64,000 nt of DNA, from NCBI GenBank assembly GCA_905181865.1, contig CAJIZG010000003.1, positions 186,001 to 250,000 on the forward strand. The letters are read 5' to 3'. The position numbers and the translations under genes were made by a program. Under the pieces are notes generated by a model. It did no database searches. It was given only the letters and a program-made list of their open reading frames with translations, and had not been told where the DNA came from. The DNA is from Urechidicola croceus. GTDB lineage: Bacteria > Bacteroidota > Bacteroidia > Flavobacteriales > Flavobacteriaceae. Numbering within the stretch: position 1 is the first letter of the stretch; each line of letters starts with the position of its first letter. Below are positions 53,810 through 63,218 of this stretch, one piece after another.

Positions 53810-55258
53810 TTAATTCAAATAATTACTTACTGCTGATGCTCGTTCTGTAACATGAGTATTAACTTGATTAATGCCCGTTTGAAAATCTGTACTAGATCTT
53901 AAAAAAGTATAACCCGCTATTTCGGAATTCGCATAGGACGCAACCAAAGCTGAATATGAACTATATAATACTTGCATTTTACTACTATTAAAAGGGCCAT
54001 CAATAACTTCTTGAACATAGGTGTCGTATTTTTCTTTATACACTTGGTCTTGGTATAGGTATCCAATCAATGGCCATTGTAACGCAGATACATCAGAAAA
54101 ATCTAGTTTTAGTGAACCTCCCATTTTTCCATTTTGTAAAGCCTCATTATTATCCCAAGGAATCCAAGTTAATTTACCCGTATCAGGATTATTATATAAA
54201 TAATAATTATGCGTCATTCTGCCATAAGTATCCCAGTTTTGAATAACTGTATTAACTGCTAAGTATTTTAAAAACACATCGGTATCAAACACTGCTTCTA
54301 AATTTTCTCTCCAAGCGGAAGCATCTGTAATTCTTGAACCATCATGTAAGATTGATAATAAGTTTTCAACATCTGAAAAATCAGCTTCATCTTCATTGTT
54401 CTTTTTAACATATTCATCTTCATCAAAAGTTCCTACTGCAAAACTAGCGGCATCACCATCAGGCTTATATAAATTGCCATCATCATCAGAAAATTGAGTA
54501 TCTAAAACGGTATCATCAACCTCCTCAACCATGGTGTATAATCCAAAATACTCAGGGCCATCGCCATGATCTACGTAAACGCTATAAAATGCCGTATGAG
54601 ACGCTACCAAACCTGCATTTCTAAAAACATCCATCGCAACTTTTTCTCGCAACATCGAGATGTCATCATAATTATTCTTGAGGCTTAATTTTTTAAACCC
54701 ATAAAAACGTTGATTGTCTATTTGTGGATACTTATCTTCAAACTCGTCAAAATCTAGTTTTAATGATAATTTTAAAATTCCGGATTGCCAACTAGTTCGC
54801 AAACTGGAATTTCCTTTAAAACGAACCCCAACACGATACCACTCAATACCGTTATAGAAAACCTCTGCAGGTACAAAAATTGGATTTTTGTCAATGTCTA
54901 CTCCACCACCTGGACCACCTGAACCGCCTGGACCACCTCCAACTCCAAAGGTTCCGTATAGATCTGTCATGTCATCAAGCATACTTTGCCAACGGTTTTC
55001 AGTAACTACGATATCTAATCTTTTTACTGTATTATCCTCAAATATTTTCTCAATATTGGGATCGGCCTCTTTGGTGTGAGTGTCTGATGTCCAATCTATT
55101 GCTTCAAAATCGGTATCATCAAAAACTTCAATTATCTCTTCTTCAATTATATCGATAACTTCCTCATTGTCATTACTGCATGAATTTAAAATAATTGTAA
55201 AACCAACTAAAACTATTACTGTAAAAAGCAAGTTGATGTTTTTTTTAACTAGTAACAT
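53810..55258 (-). CDS. CotH kinase-like lipoprotein
   Basis: A 482-residue lipoprotein (TVIVLVGFTIILNSC). An acidic N-terminus leads to the CotH domain: RLDIVVTENRWQSMLDDM, VGVRFKGNSSLRTSW, FGFKKLSLKNNYDD-type YGFKKLSLKNNYDDISMLRE, GLYTMVEEVDDTVL and NWDTYGRMTHNYYLYN, LTWIPWDNNEALQ. The DN in the last motif and preceding Asp/Asn residues match CotH catalytic positions. CotH proteins phosphorylate spore-coat proteins in Bacillus; here the target is probably an envelope protein. A Gly-rich loop (VGGGPGGSGGPGGGVD) interrupts the N-terminal part. It starts 13 bp after the Spy-like gene. Confidence 0.87.
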   Translation of the reverse strand: MLLVKKNINLLFTVIVLVGFTIILNSCSNDNEEVIDIIEEEIIEVFDDTDFEAIDWTSDTHTKEADPNIEKIFEDNTVKRLDIVVTENRWQSMLDDMTDLYGTFGVGGGPGGSGGPGGGVDIDKNPIFVPAEVFYNGIEWYRVGVRFKGNSSLRTSWQSGILKLSLKLDFDEFEDKYPQIDNQRFYGFKKLSLKNNYDDISMLREKVAMDVFRNAGLVASHTAFYSVYVDHGDGPEYFGLYTMVEEVDDTVLDTQFSDDDGNLYKPDGDAASFAVGTFDEDEYVKKNNEDEADFSDVENLLSILHDGSRITDASAWRENLEAVFDTDVFLKYLAVNTVIQNWDTYGRMTHNYYLYNNPDTGKLTWIPWDNNEALQNGKMGGSLKLDFSDVSALQWPLIGYLYQDQVYKEKYDTYVQEVIDGPFNSSKMQVLYSSYSALVASYANSEIAGYTFLRSSTDFQTGINQVNTHVTERASAVSNYLN

Positions 55259-55271
55259 ATTTTCTTTTGTT

Positions 55272-55679
55272 TTAATTTCTCTTTTCTCGTCTTCCTTTTT
55301 TAGGACGATTATTATTCAAATAACGGGTATATAGTTCTTGCTGATCTTCAGACAGCACTTCTTTAACATCATCCTCAAAATTTTTTCTAATTGACTGCAT
55401 TTCATCTCTATCTGGCCTTCCAGATTTTATTTTATCCTTAATTTCTTTAAAGTGATTTGTATACAATTCTAATACCTCTAACTCTTGAGGTTCTGATAAT
55501 GAAATTTCCGTTGTTAATTCATTTATCATTTTTTTTATTTGCTTGGCAGATGGAATCGGTGGTGGACCTTGCTGGCCTCCCCTTTGCCCTCCTTGAGGCT
55601 GTGCATACGTTGAATTAGAAAGAAATGCGACGCAAATAATCATCACTAAACTTATTGTTTTAATTGTTTTTAGTATCAT
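55272..55679 (-). CDS. Spy-like periplasmic helical protein
   Basis: A 135-residue secreted protein: signal peptide to about residue 26 (ending STYAQ), a Gly/Gln/Pro-rich segment (GGQRGGQQGPPPIP), then long charged helices (MINELTTEISLSEPQELEVL, LSEDQQELYTRYLNN) and a very basic tail. Layout resembles Spy/CpxP stress chaperones, although the LTxxQ motifs are only approximate. First gene of the minus-strand locus and divergent from the sensor kinase gene. Confidence 0.7.
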   Translation of the reverse strand: MILKTIKTISLVMIICVAFLSNSTYAQPQGGQRGGQQGPPPIPSAKQIKKMINELTTEISLSEPQELEVLELYTNHFKEIKDKIKSGRPDRDEMQSIRKNFEDDVKEVLSEDQQELYTRYLNNNRPKKGRREKRN

Positions 55680-55869
55680 ACTTTTAAATGTTTTAATTTA
55701 TCCTTTGACAACAAATTAAAGAAAAAGTAATATTAAAAAATGCTGTTTTCAATGAATGCCCATAGGTTTTCAGTGAATACATTTCCGTTTTCTTTTAATC
55801 ATATATTAAGCAAGTTTAATTTTGATTGTTTTTGGGAGACCTTAATTATTAATTGTTTTTATTTGTAGT

Positions 55870-56955
55870 ATGAATCAATGTAAACGTTTTCTTTTACAGT
55901 CATTTTTATGGCTAATTGTCTGGCTTATTTTATTTGCTGGCCAAAATTTTAATTCAAATTATTTACTAGATCATTCTGTCGCATATCTATTTCAAGTCTG
56001 TCTTATTGCCGGACTTATTTTTTATGGTGCAAAGACCTTACTGTTTAAGAAACGATATCTTTTATTTACTTTGATATCATTGGCTTCCTTAATATTCTGT
56101 GCTCAGATATCCTCTAGTTTGATACAATTACCTAAAAAGCCTAAGCTACGACTAGAAATGAGGCGCCAAGGACCTCCTCCAGAAATGAAGCAAGAAGCAA
56201 GGAGCCGCATTCCTCAATGGCCTCAAGGAAATAAATTTTTTATGCCAAAGGTTGGGCCATCAAAATTCTTTATTCATTTTCTTATGCTCTCTATATCATT
56301 TATAATAGCCGCTTTTATAGAGGTCTTTATATTTGCAAAAAAGAAAGAAGAGGAACACTTAAGGGTCGAAACAGCACATTTACAAACTGAATTAAAATTG
56401 CTTAAAACCCAGATTAATCCTCATTTTTTATTCAATTCACTCAATAACATCTATGCTTTATCCGCGATAGATACAACACGAACTCAAGAAAGTATTAGTT
56501 ATTTATCTAACATGCTTAGATATGTATTGTATGAATGTGAACGACCCAAGGTTTTAGTACAAAAAGAAATTGATTATATAGAAAACTACATCAAATTATT
56601 TTCATTAAAAAGCAGCGAGAAATATCCTATAACAACGCATTACGAAATAGCCGACCCAATGGCTCCTGTAGCGCCAATGATATTTATTCCATTCATTGAA
56701 AACGCCTTAAAACACAGTCATATTGAGAAACGAGGTAAAGCCTTTATCAATATTGAGTTAATCGCAAACTCCAAACAAATAGCACTAAAAGTAACAAACA
56801 GTAAACCAACACAAAAAATCGAAAAAGATGATGTCGGCGGTATTGGTTTGGAAAATGTAAAGAAAAGATTGGCTATAGTATATTCCGATTCTTACAAACT
56901 TAAAATTAATGAAACCTCTACGGAGTACTTTATAGATTTAATGATTAAAATATAA
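55870..56955 (+). CDS. LytS-type sensor histidine kinase
   Basis: A 361-residue kinase. Three hydrophobic helices (about 7-80) are followed by an extracytoplasmic loop of about 50 residues rich in Pro, Arg and Gln (RRQGPPPEMKQEARSRIPQW), a fourth helix near 135-157, a coiled linker, and the His_kinase segment LKTQINPHFLFNSLNNIYAL. The ATPase part has IFIPFIENALKHSH and GGIGLENVKKRL. The partner regulator starts 5 bp later. The divergent CotH/YHYH/SCO operon is the likely target. The loop shares QGPPP with the Spy-like protein. Confidence 0.92.
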   Translation: MNQCKRFLLQSFLWLIVWLILFAGQNFNSNYLLDHSVAYLFQVCLIAGLIFYGAKTLLFKKRYLLFTLISLASLIFCAQISSSLIQLPKKPKLRLEMRRQGPPPEMKQEARSRIPQWPQGNKFFMPKVGPSKFFIHFLMLSISFIIAAFIEVFIFAKKKEEEHLRVETAHLQTELKLLKTQINPHFLFNSLNNIYALSAIDTTRTQESISYLSNMLRYVLYECERPKVLVQKEIDYIENYIKLFSLKSSEKYPITTHYEIADPMAPVAPMIFIPFIENALKHSHIEKRGKAFINIELIANSKQIALKVTNSKPTQKIEKDDVGGIGLENVKKRLAIVYSDSYKLKINETSTEYFIDLMIKI

Positions 56956-56960
56956 ATAAT

Positions 56961-57629
56961 ATGTTGAAATGTTTGATTATTGATGATGAAGAACTGGCTA
57001 GAACTTTGTTGAAAACCTATGCCAATAAGATAGATTTTATAGAAGTTGTTGGAACTTATGAAAACCCTGTTGAGGCATTAAGTATTATAAAAAATAAGGA
57101 TATCGATCTTGTATTTCTCGATATTCAAATGCCAGATTTAAAAGGTACCGTCCTCGCGAGTATTTTGCCAGAAAAATGTAGAGTTATTTTTACAACTGCC
57201 TATGCAGAATATGCACTAGAAGGCTTTGAATTAAACGCAGTTGATTATTTATTGAAACCAATCACATTTGAACGTTTTCTAAATGCTGTTACAAAACTGC
57301 AGTCAAACACAAGTACTAATTCAGATGCAACACTTACGATAAAATCTGGTTATGATTTACATAAACTAAAACTTAACGATATTACACATATTGAAAGTGA
57401 TAGTGAGTATGTAAAATTTCATACGGCTACTAAAAGAATAATGAGTTATCAAACACTTAAATCGTTAGAAAAAACGTTAGATGCTTCAATTTTCATGCGT
57501 GTCCATAGATCCTATATAATTAACAAAACTAAAGTCACGGGTTTAAAAGGTCGAGAGTTATTATTATCAGATATTAAAATTGCAGTCAGTGATTCTTATT
57601 ATGAGGCCGTTAAAAAGGAATTGTTTTAA
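56961..57629 (+). CDS. LytTR-type response regulator
   Basis: A 222-residue regulator: receiver domain (MLKCLIIDDEELARTLL, LVFLDIQMPDLKG with the phospho-Asp, FTTAYAEYALEGFELNAVDY) followed from about 120 by a LytTR DNA-binding domain (LTIKSGYDLHKLKLNDITHI, FMRVHRSYIINKTKV). It pairs with the kinase 5 bp upstream and probably controls the divergent envelope locus and/or its own operon. Confidence 0.93.
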   Translation: MLKCLIIDDEELARTLLKTYANKIDFIEVVGTYENPVEALSIIKNKDIDLVFLDIQMPDLKGTVLASILPEKCRVIFTTAYAEYALEGFELNAVDYLLKPITFERFLNAVTKLQSNTSTNSDATLTIKSGYDLHKLKLNDITHIESDSEYVKFHTATKRIMSYQTLKSLEKTLDASIFMRVHRSYIINKTKVTGLKGRELLLSDIKIAVSDSYYEAVKKELF

Positions 57630-58203
57630 CTACTGAATTGCTAGTTTCCAATTCTATAATACCTCCCTTCTTTTCCATTTTGCATCATAAGTGTTCCCGT
57701 ACTTTAGTAGGATTATATTTCAAGAAAGATAATTTTTCATATACTTGCTTTACGTTCGCTTCCAACACAATATTCTTCAGTGTAATCCCTTATTTTATGC
57801 AAAATAAAGATTAGATTCAAACTACAATTATACAACACATTTGGCTCAGTAATACTTAAATTTTCAGCCAAACTAATACTATGAATTCTCCTTGGATTTA
57901 CTCATTTTCCTTTAAATTGAGTTTTAAATTTGTCAAGCAAGGTACTCTAAGGAGAACTTATTTTTATTTCAAAAATTAGAAAGAAATTTGAAAATAATAA
58001 TTCAATAAGCATCGTTAATATAAATGGAGATGACTATAAAATTGAAGTTATTAATCAATAATATCTTTCAGTCCCATTCCTCACAAACCTCAATACCTAT
58101 CTATCCTTATTGTGTAAAAGTGAATTCCGTATATAAATAATTTTAGACTATCTAAATTTTTGTATTTCTATGCGATCTTCTTATATCTTTTAAAAACATC
58201 TTA
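57630..58203. other. 574-bp gap between the LytTR gene and SelO
   Basis: No intact gene. The only coding-like stretch is the relic at 57951-58061; the rest is AT-rich. Confidence 0.4.
57951..58061 (+). pseudogene. Possible C-terminal coding relic
   Basis: Thirty-six open codons without a start read GELIFISKIRKKFENNNSIS and IVNINGDDYKIEVINQ before TAA. Alternating hydrophobic/charged strands look like the end of a real protein. Family not recognised. Confidence 0.25.
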
Positions 58204-59766
58204 TTAAGAACTACATGACAACATAGAACACCCAGCTTTGTGTCTTGCCCAATCTGGACGTTTCACAAACCATTTCTCGCTTTTTGGTTGCTCTTCATAT
58301 GGTTTTCTGAGCAATTTAAACAATTCGTCAATTAATTTATAATCTCCTTTATTCGCATCATCAATAGCTAATTGCGCCATATAATTTCGCAGTACATATT
58401 TAGGATTCACTTGATTCATTTTCTCTTTTCGCTCTTTTGAAGCCATGCCTTCTTTCTTTAATCGCGCTGCATATTGCCCAAACCAGGAGTTCCATTTTTG
58501 TTTTATCGAATCTGACACTTCAGTGGGTATATAAAAAGCGTCCTTAATAACAATCAGTCCTTTTGAAGGATTCTCTGCAGAAAAATCACTCAAGTTTCTA
58601 AAGAAAATCGTCATGTCTGTTTCTGTTAATTGCAATATTTCTTCTAAATCAGTTATTAATGCTGCATCCGTTTTCTCCTTAGAGAACAAACCTAATTTAC
58701 TTCGCATCATATCTAAATAATGCCTTTGTCCTTTCTCATTATAAGATTGTAAAACACCTTCTAACCCTTCCGCTTCTCCAATTAAGGGATATAAAGCATT
58801 TGCTAACTGATACAAATTCCAAAGACCAATGTCCAATTGCGCTCCATATCGATAGCGTTTAAATTGATGATCTGTCGTGTTTGGCGTCCAATTATGATCA
58901 TAGCCTTCTAGCCAACCATAGGGTCCATAATCTATAGTTTTTCCAAGAATAGACATATTGTCTGTGTTCATAACACCATGGACAAACCCAACACGTTGCC
59001 AATGAATAATCATTTCTAAAGTACTATTTGAAACAGTTTCAAAAAACTGTAAATAGGTTTCTTTAGTCGGTTTTCCTAAATGTGAAAAATGATGTTTAAT
59101 AGTATAATCTACAAGAGTTTTTAAAGTCTCTTCATCTTGACTTACTGCAAATAGTTGATAATTACCAAAACGTAAAAAACTTGGTGCTACCCTACAAACA
59201 ACAGCACCTTTTTCATACGCTGCATTTCCATCATATAGCATGTCTCTCAACACTTCATCTCCAGTCAATGCCAATGACAGTGCCCTAGTTGTTGGAACAC
59301 CTAAATGATACATTGCTTCGCTACATAAATACTCACGAACAGAAGACCTCAATACCGCTAAGCCATCTGCTGTGCGAGAATATGGAGTCTCTCCTGCCCC
59401 TTTTAATTGTAATGTCCAGTCTTTATTATGATGTTCAACTTCGGCTAAATTAATAGCGCGACCATCTCCCAACTGTCCTGCCCAATTACCAAATTGATGT
59501 CCACCATAGCACATTGCATAAGGTGTTGTGTTTTCTAATACTTTATTGCCTGTAAATACACTCAGAAATACATTGCTATTTGCATCTTCTTGAGACAAAC
59601 CTATTGCCGATAGCATCTCAGGAGAAACATGTACTATTTCTGGTTTTCTTGTTTTTTTAGGTGTTACAAATGAAAAACAAGCCTTTTGTACCTGTCTTCT
59701 CGAATTCTCAAGAATGGGATCTGCCGGTAACTCTTTAGTGAATGTATCTTTTAAATTAATTTGCAT
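58204..59766 (-). CDS. selO: Protein adenylyltransferase SelO
   Basis: A 520-residue SelO (YdiU/UPF0061) pseudokinase of normal length. It has YAMCYGGHQFGNWAGQLGDG, LKGAGETPYSRTADGLAVLR, REYLCSEAMYHLGVPTTRAL, VHGVMNTDNMSILGKTIDYG and the C-terminal Cys motif GCSMLSCSS, where some organisms carry selenocysteine. SelO transfers AMP from ATP to Ser/Thr/Tyr of target proteins and is linked to oxidative stress. Single gene. Confidence 0.95.
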   Translation of the reverse strand: MQINLKDTFTKELPADPILENSRRQVQKACFSFVTPKKTRKPEIVHVSPEMLSAIGLSQEDANSNVFLSVFTGNKVLENTTPYAMCYGGHQFGNWAGQLGDGRAINLAEVEHHNKDWTLQLKGAGETPYSRTADGLAVLRSSVREYLCSEAMYHLGVPTTRALSLALTGDEVLRDMLYDGNAAYEKGAVVCRVAPSFLRFGNYQLFAVSQDEETLKTLVDYTIKHHFSHLGKPTKETYLQFFETVSNSTLEMIIHWQRVGFVHGVMNTDNMSILGKTIDYGPYGWLEGYDHNWTPNTTDHQFKRYRYGAQLDIGLWNLYQLANALYPLIGEAEGLEGVLQSYNEKGQRHYLDMMRSKLGLFSKEKTDAALITDLEEILQLTETDMTIFFRNLSDFSAENPSKGLIVIKDAFYIPTEVSDSIKQKWNSWFGQYAARLKKEGMASKERKEKMNQVNPKYVLRNYMAQLAIDDANKGDYKLIDELFKLLRKPYEEQPKSEKWFVKRPDWARHKAGCSMLSCSS

Positions 59767-59785
59767 TGTGTTACTTTCTATCTAA

Positions 59786-59962
59786 TTATTGAATAATTTT
59801 ATTCCACTTCTTACTTCTAGCAGCAACTGCTTTTATATAACTACAAGTTGCTACTCCCTTATACCCTTCTTTCGTAAGCTGTCCGAATGTTTTTTCTATC
59901 GACACTTTACCAATGTCTAGACCGCTTAAAAAAGTGCGTCTGTGGGTAATTAAACAATCATC
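59786..59962 (-). pseudogene. Relic resembling the end of a short GNAT acetyltransferase
   Basis: Fifty-eight open codons without a start include LITHRRTFLSGLDIGKVSIE and KEGYKGVATCSYIKAVAARS, ending in KKWNKIIQ. The order TH...G.G...G.K...CSYIKA...R resembles the C-terminal half of NATD1/YjdJ-type GNAT proteins, from memory. An in-frame TGA precedes it. It lies just upstream of selO. Confidence 0.35.
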
Positions 59963-59991
59963 TCAACTTATAAATTTGAAGTTAGCAATAA

Positions 59992-60150
59992 CATAAAAAG
60001 ATAAGAGGGATAATTGAATTAACAAAAGTACAATTACAAGCGAGTTTAAACAATTTATTCAATCAAGAAATCGGATTAACTAACGCTTTAAAGATGACCT
60101 TAAACAATTTAATGTATTATGAACGGAAACATTATTTGAATGATCTTTAA
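59992..60150 (+). pseudogene. Relic possibly from an IS256-like transposase
   Basis: Fifty-two open codons read IIELTKVQLQASLNNLFNQE, then IGLTNALKMTLNNLMYYERK before TAA. The pattern of a short helix, GLxxxLKMTLNxLMxxER, resembles the N-terminal segment of mutator-type transposases; this is weak. The sequence after it to 60395 contains GGTGTCTCATAAACTC near 60166 but no gene. Confidence 0.3.
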
Positions 60151-60395
60151 TAGATCAAATAAAAGGTGTCTCATAAACTCTTGCAATTGGGATGTTTATT
60201 GGTCTATAAATTGGTTGCCATACGAACAAGCAGGCAATAGTGGAAGGAAAGGTTTTATAAACCCACAATTAGGTTTGATGCGTTCTCACCTTTGTGTTAA
60301 TCAAATTTTCTTATAGCCAATAATTTTATCTAAATTTCTTTTTAGAGATACTATAAGCCATCTAGCCTTATTTAGCCTACCTTCGATAAAAAATA
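60151..60395. other. Gap upstream of ykgJ
   Basis: No gene. TACCTTCG (60378-60385), one mismatch from TAnnTTTG, lies ten bases before the ykgJ ATG and may be its -7 box. Confidence 0.3.
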
Positions 60396-61001
60396 ATGTC
60401 GATAGAGCGAAGAGTTCAATTAGTTGAAAACCTTTTTTATAAATTAGAGCAAGAAAATGCTCAGTTTGAAAAATCGTCAGGGCTTAGTTGTGTTTCTGGC
60501 TGCGGAAAATGTTGTAAATCACCAGATATAGAAGCTTCTCCATTAGAGTTTTTACCATGGGCGTTTCACTTATTTTTAAATGGGAAAGCAGAAAAAATGC
60601 TTCGTACTCTTAATAAAACCCATAGCCCCACCTGCCTAATCTACAAACCATTATCTGTTATTGATAATAAGGGTCGTTGTAGCGATTACAAATACCGAGG
60701 TTTAATTTGTAGATTGTTTGGGTTTGCCGCCAATACGGATAAGTATGGAAATTTAAGGTTAGCCACTTGTAAAATTATAAAAGAAGGTCAGGCCAATAAA
60801 TATAAATCCACAAACGAAGCAATTACTAAAGGATTATATGTACCTGTGTTTACGGAGTATTACATGCAACTTAATCAAATAGATTTTAATTTAGGAACCA
60901 TCATATTACCCATAAACAAAGCGCTTAAAATGGCTTTGGAAGAAGTATTACACTATTATGCCTACAGGCCTTTTCCAGATTTAGAAAAAAAGGTTTTTTA
61001 A
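60396..61001 (+). CDS. YkgJ family cysteine cluster protein
   Basis: A 201-residue protein with the YkgJ cysteine pattern: LSCVSGCGKCCKSPDIEASP near residue 28, then THSPTCLIY, GRCSDYKYRGLICRLFGFAA and LATCKII. The Cys residues likely bind a metal or iron-sulfur cluster; the function of the family is not established. Cytoplasmic, single gene. Confidence 0.88.
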   Translation: MSIERRVQLVENLFYKLEQENAQFEKSSGLSCVSGCGKCCKSPDIEASPLEFLPWAFHLFLNGKAEKMLRTLNKTHSPTCLIYKPLSVIDNKGRCSDYKYRGLICRLFGFAANTDKYGNLRLATCKIIKEGQANKYKSTNEAITKGLYVPVFTEYYMQLNQIDFNLGTIILPINKALKMALEEVLHYYAYRPFPDLEKKVF

Positions 61002-61073
61002 CCGTAAGCTGTCCCTTGAGAACAAATCAATCTTAGTTTTTTTTATAACAAAATCCTTTTTTTAGTATTCAAT

Positions 61074-62141
61074 TTACTTGTGTATAAGTACCCAAAGTTC
61101 TGCGACTTCAGTAGCGCGCCAATGCTGATCTCGTTTTGTTATTTTAGAAGCATTCTTCACTTTCTTTTTCAGACATTTCTCTAGTTGAAATCGCCCGCCC
61201 GCTGCTAGTTCCATTTCTATCGGATGTTCTTTTGTCACATTTGCTATTTGTGCCAAATTAGAAAATAAGAGCACCAATTTTCCTTCTGGCAGAAGTCGTT
61301 GCTTTGCTGCTGCAAAAAAATCAGAAAACAGATTTTCAGTATAATAAACCGCTCCATCCATGCTTTCTAGATTATAAGATTGTGGCAACCAAGGCGGATT
61401 AAAAACAATCAGTTCAGTTTTCTTTTCAAACTTTCCAAAAAGAGGTCTATAATCTAACTCTATCTTTCTAGATAATTTTGTAGCTCCCATAAACTCCGTT
61501 AATCCAACAATCGCATTTGGACTTGTATCTGTACCAAAAACCTTCTGAAATCCATGCTTTATCAATTGAAACGAAAGTACGCCACTACCAATTCCAACGT
61601 CGATTGCAGATTTCTTAGGTCCATTGTAACGTTTTAACCAATTATCAAAAAGTTCTAAATGATCGAAACGTGTAGGGAAATATGTTCCGTAATAGGGATG
61701 TATTTTATTTCTTAATACAGGAATAGAAACCCCATTTTTATACCATTGCCAAGCACTATTAAGTCCTTGTATATGAGGAAAGGATAGAAAAAAATTACTT
61801 GTTTCTGGATAAAGTATTTCTAACCAACCAATAAAAGGAGCCTTTTTTACTTCCAATTTATGAGCAACAATTTCTAGTAAGATAAGATTAGACAACTTGC
61901 GATATTCCGTACGATATTCTCGTTGCTCTTGAAAAGATTTATTAGGCAACTTTCTATCAAGATGAATCTTTAATGCTTTAAGTAGTAACATTCCATTGCT
62001 GTAAAACGCAGTTATTACTATCGGCTTCCCCGCCTCTAACCCCTTGATTGCAAGTTTGACATCTGTTTCACTATTAAACAAAGCTCTCTGGTTTTTAGAA
62101 ACTATAGGTTCTGGCTTGTTTACTTTTATATCTGTAGTCAT
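61074..62141 (-). CDS. Class I SAM-dependent methyltransferase
   Basis: A 355-residue protein. The N-terminal 170 residues are helical without a recognised family. From about 190 there is a Rossmann methyltransferase: SAIDVGIGSGVLSFQLIKHG is motif I, VFGTDTSPNAI motif II, and LIVFNPPWLPQSYN is an NPPY-like motif typical of enzymes that methylate amide or exocyclic amino nitrogens. It resembles RsmC/PrmC-type rRNA or release-factor methyltransferases, but the target is undetermined. Single gene. Confidence 0.82.
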   Translation of the reverse strand: MTTDIKVNKPEPIVSKNQRALFNSETDVKLAIKGLEAGKPIVITAFYSNGMLLLKALKIHLDRKLPNKSFQEQREYRTEYRKLSNLILLEIVAHKLEVKKAPFIGWLEILYPETSNFFLSFPHIQGLNSAWQWYKNGVSIPVLRNKIHPYYGTYFPTRFDHLELFDNWLKRYNGPKKSAIDVGIGSGVLSFQLIKHGFQKVFGTDTSPNAIVGLTEFMGATKLSRKIELDYRPLFGKFEKKTELIVFNPPWLPQSYNLESMDGAVYYTENLFSDFFAAAKQRLLPEGKLVLLFSNLAQIANVTKEHPIEMELAAGGRFQLEKCLKKKVKNASKITKRDQHWRATEVAELWVLIHK

Positions 62142-62846
62142 TTTTTGATGTTACTTTCGCATAAAATGAAGAAATCTATTTCACTAATTCCCAAACCTTA
62201 TGTGGTTAATAAAAAAATTAATAACCCCGATTAATTCATGAGATTATTTACTTTATAAGGCTAATTGCTGATTAATAAAATGAGCAGAACCTACGATTAA
62301 AATTTAGATAGATAATTTCTAGCAATCAGACATTAAATTGGCCACCAGAGTTTCATTGATCAAAATAAAGACTTTAAAAAAAGAAAGCCTCACTATTCGC
62401 TGAAGTTGTGCGAAGAGATAATTAATATTAACAGATAAATAATACGATACCAAAGATATGCTATTAAAGACATAATCCCAAAGTAAATATAGTATCCTAT
62501 CATACAGAAAACATCAATCCTTTTAATTAGAATAGTTTAGTGAACGCTTTACCCTTGAAATATATAGAAAAAACTACACTTTGAGTCTTTAATATTATCA
62601 AGAAATATCCTCAAACGTTCGTAATCCAAATTCTTTATATTTACTCAAAAAACATAACTAAATTTGGCAGGAAGGTTTACACTAATTTTATAAACAAACA
62701 AAACTATAATAGAATTTATTAGAAAAACAGAAAAGATATATAAAATAATGTGATAATTAGACTTAAACAAAATAGTCACTTTCCATAGACAGAAGTATGG
62801 AAAACTAAAAATTACAGCTTAATTTTTATACCCAATTTAATAAAGC
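62142..62846. other. AT-rich gap without genes
   Basis: About 700 bp in which I see no ORF, RNA gene or clear repeat on either strand. Confidence 0.4.
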
Positions 62847-63218
62847 ATGAACTATCTACATGTACTAAGAAACCCTTTATTTATATTTTTTTTGACTGTT
62901 CATTTTAGTTTTTCTGGATAAACTTTGACGTCCGTAACTAATAACAGTCCTTTAACAAGGACTGCAAATACTGGCGAAAAACTACAGACCAAAGTATGAA
63001 ATTATGATCATAAATAGTGGACAGTTTTATCTGATTCTAGTGGAACATACATATGGGGATTAAAACTCCATCATAATAAATATGAGTGGAATAAATCTCT
63101 CAAAATAGTTGAATCATCTCATGCAGATTGTAAGTTAAATTCCAACCTTTTACATATTTTTATTTTTGATAAAAGTAAATCCTTACCAAAAGTTAGTAAC
63201 TCCAGTATATATTTATAA
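62847..63218 (+). pseudogene. Decayed gene for a secreted protein
   Basis: One frame runs from ATG at 62847 to TAA at 63216 with three internal stops (TAA 62919, TGA 62997, TAG 63015). It opens with a signal peptide (MNYLHVLRNPLFIFFLTVHF), then TNNSPLTRTANTGEKLQTK, and after the stops continues for 66 codons (VLSDSSGTYIWGLKLHHNKY). The DSSGTYIWGL segment faintly recalls sensor beta-propeller repeats of hybrid two-component systems, too weak for a call. Confidence 0.4.
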
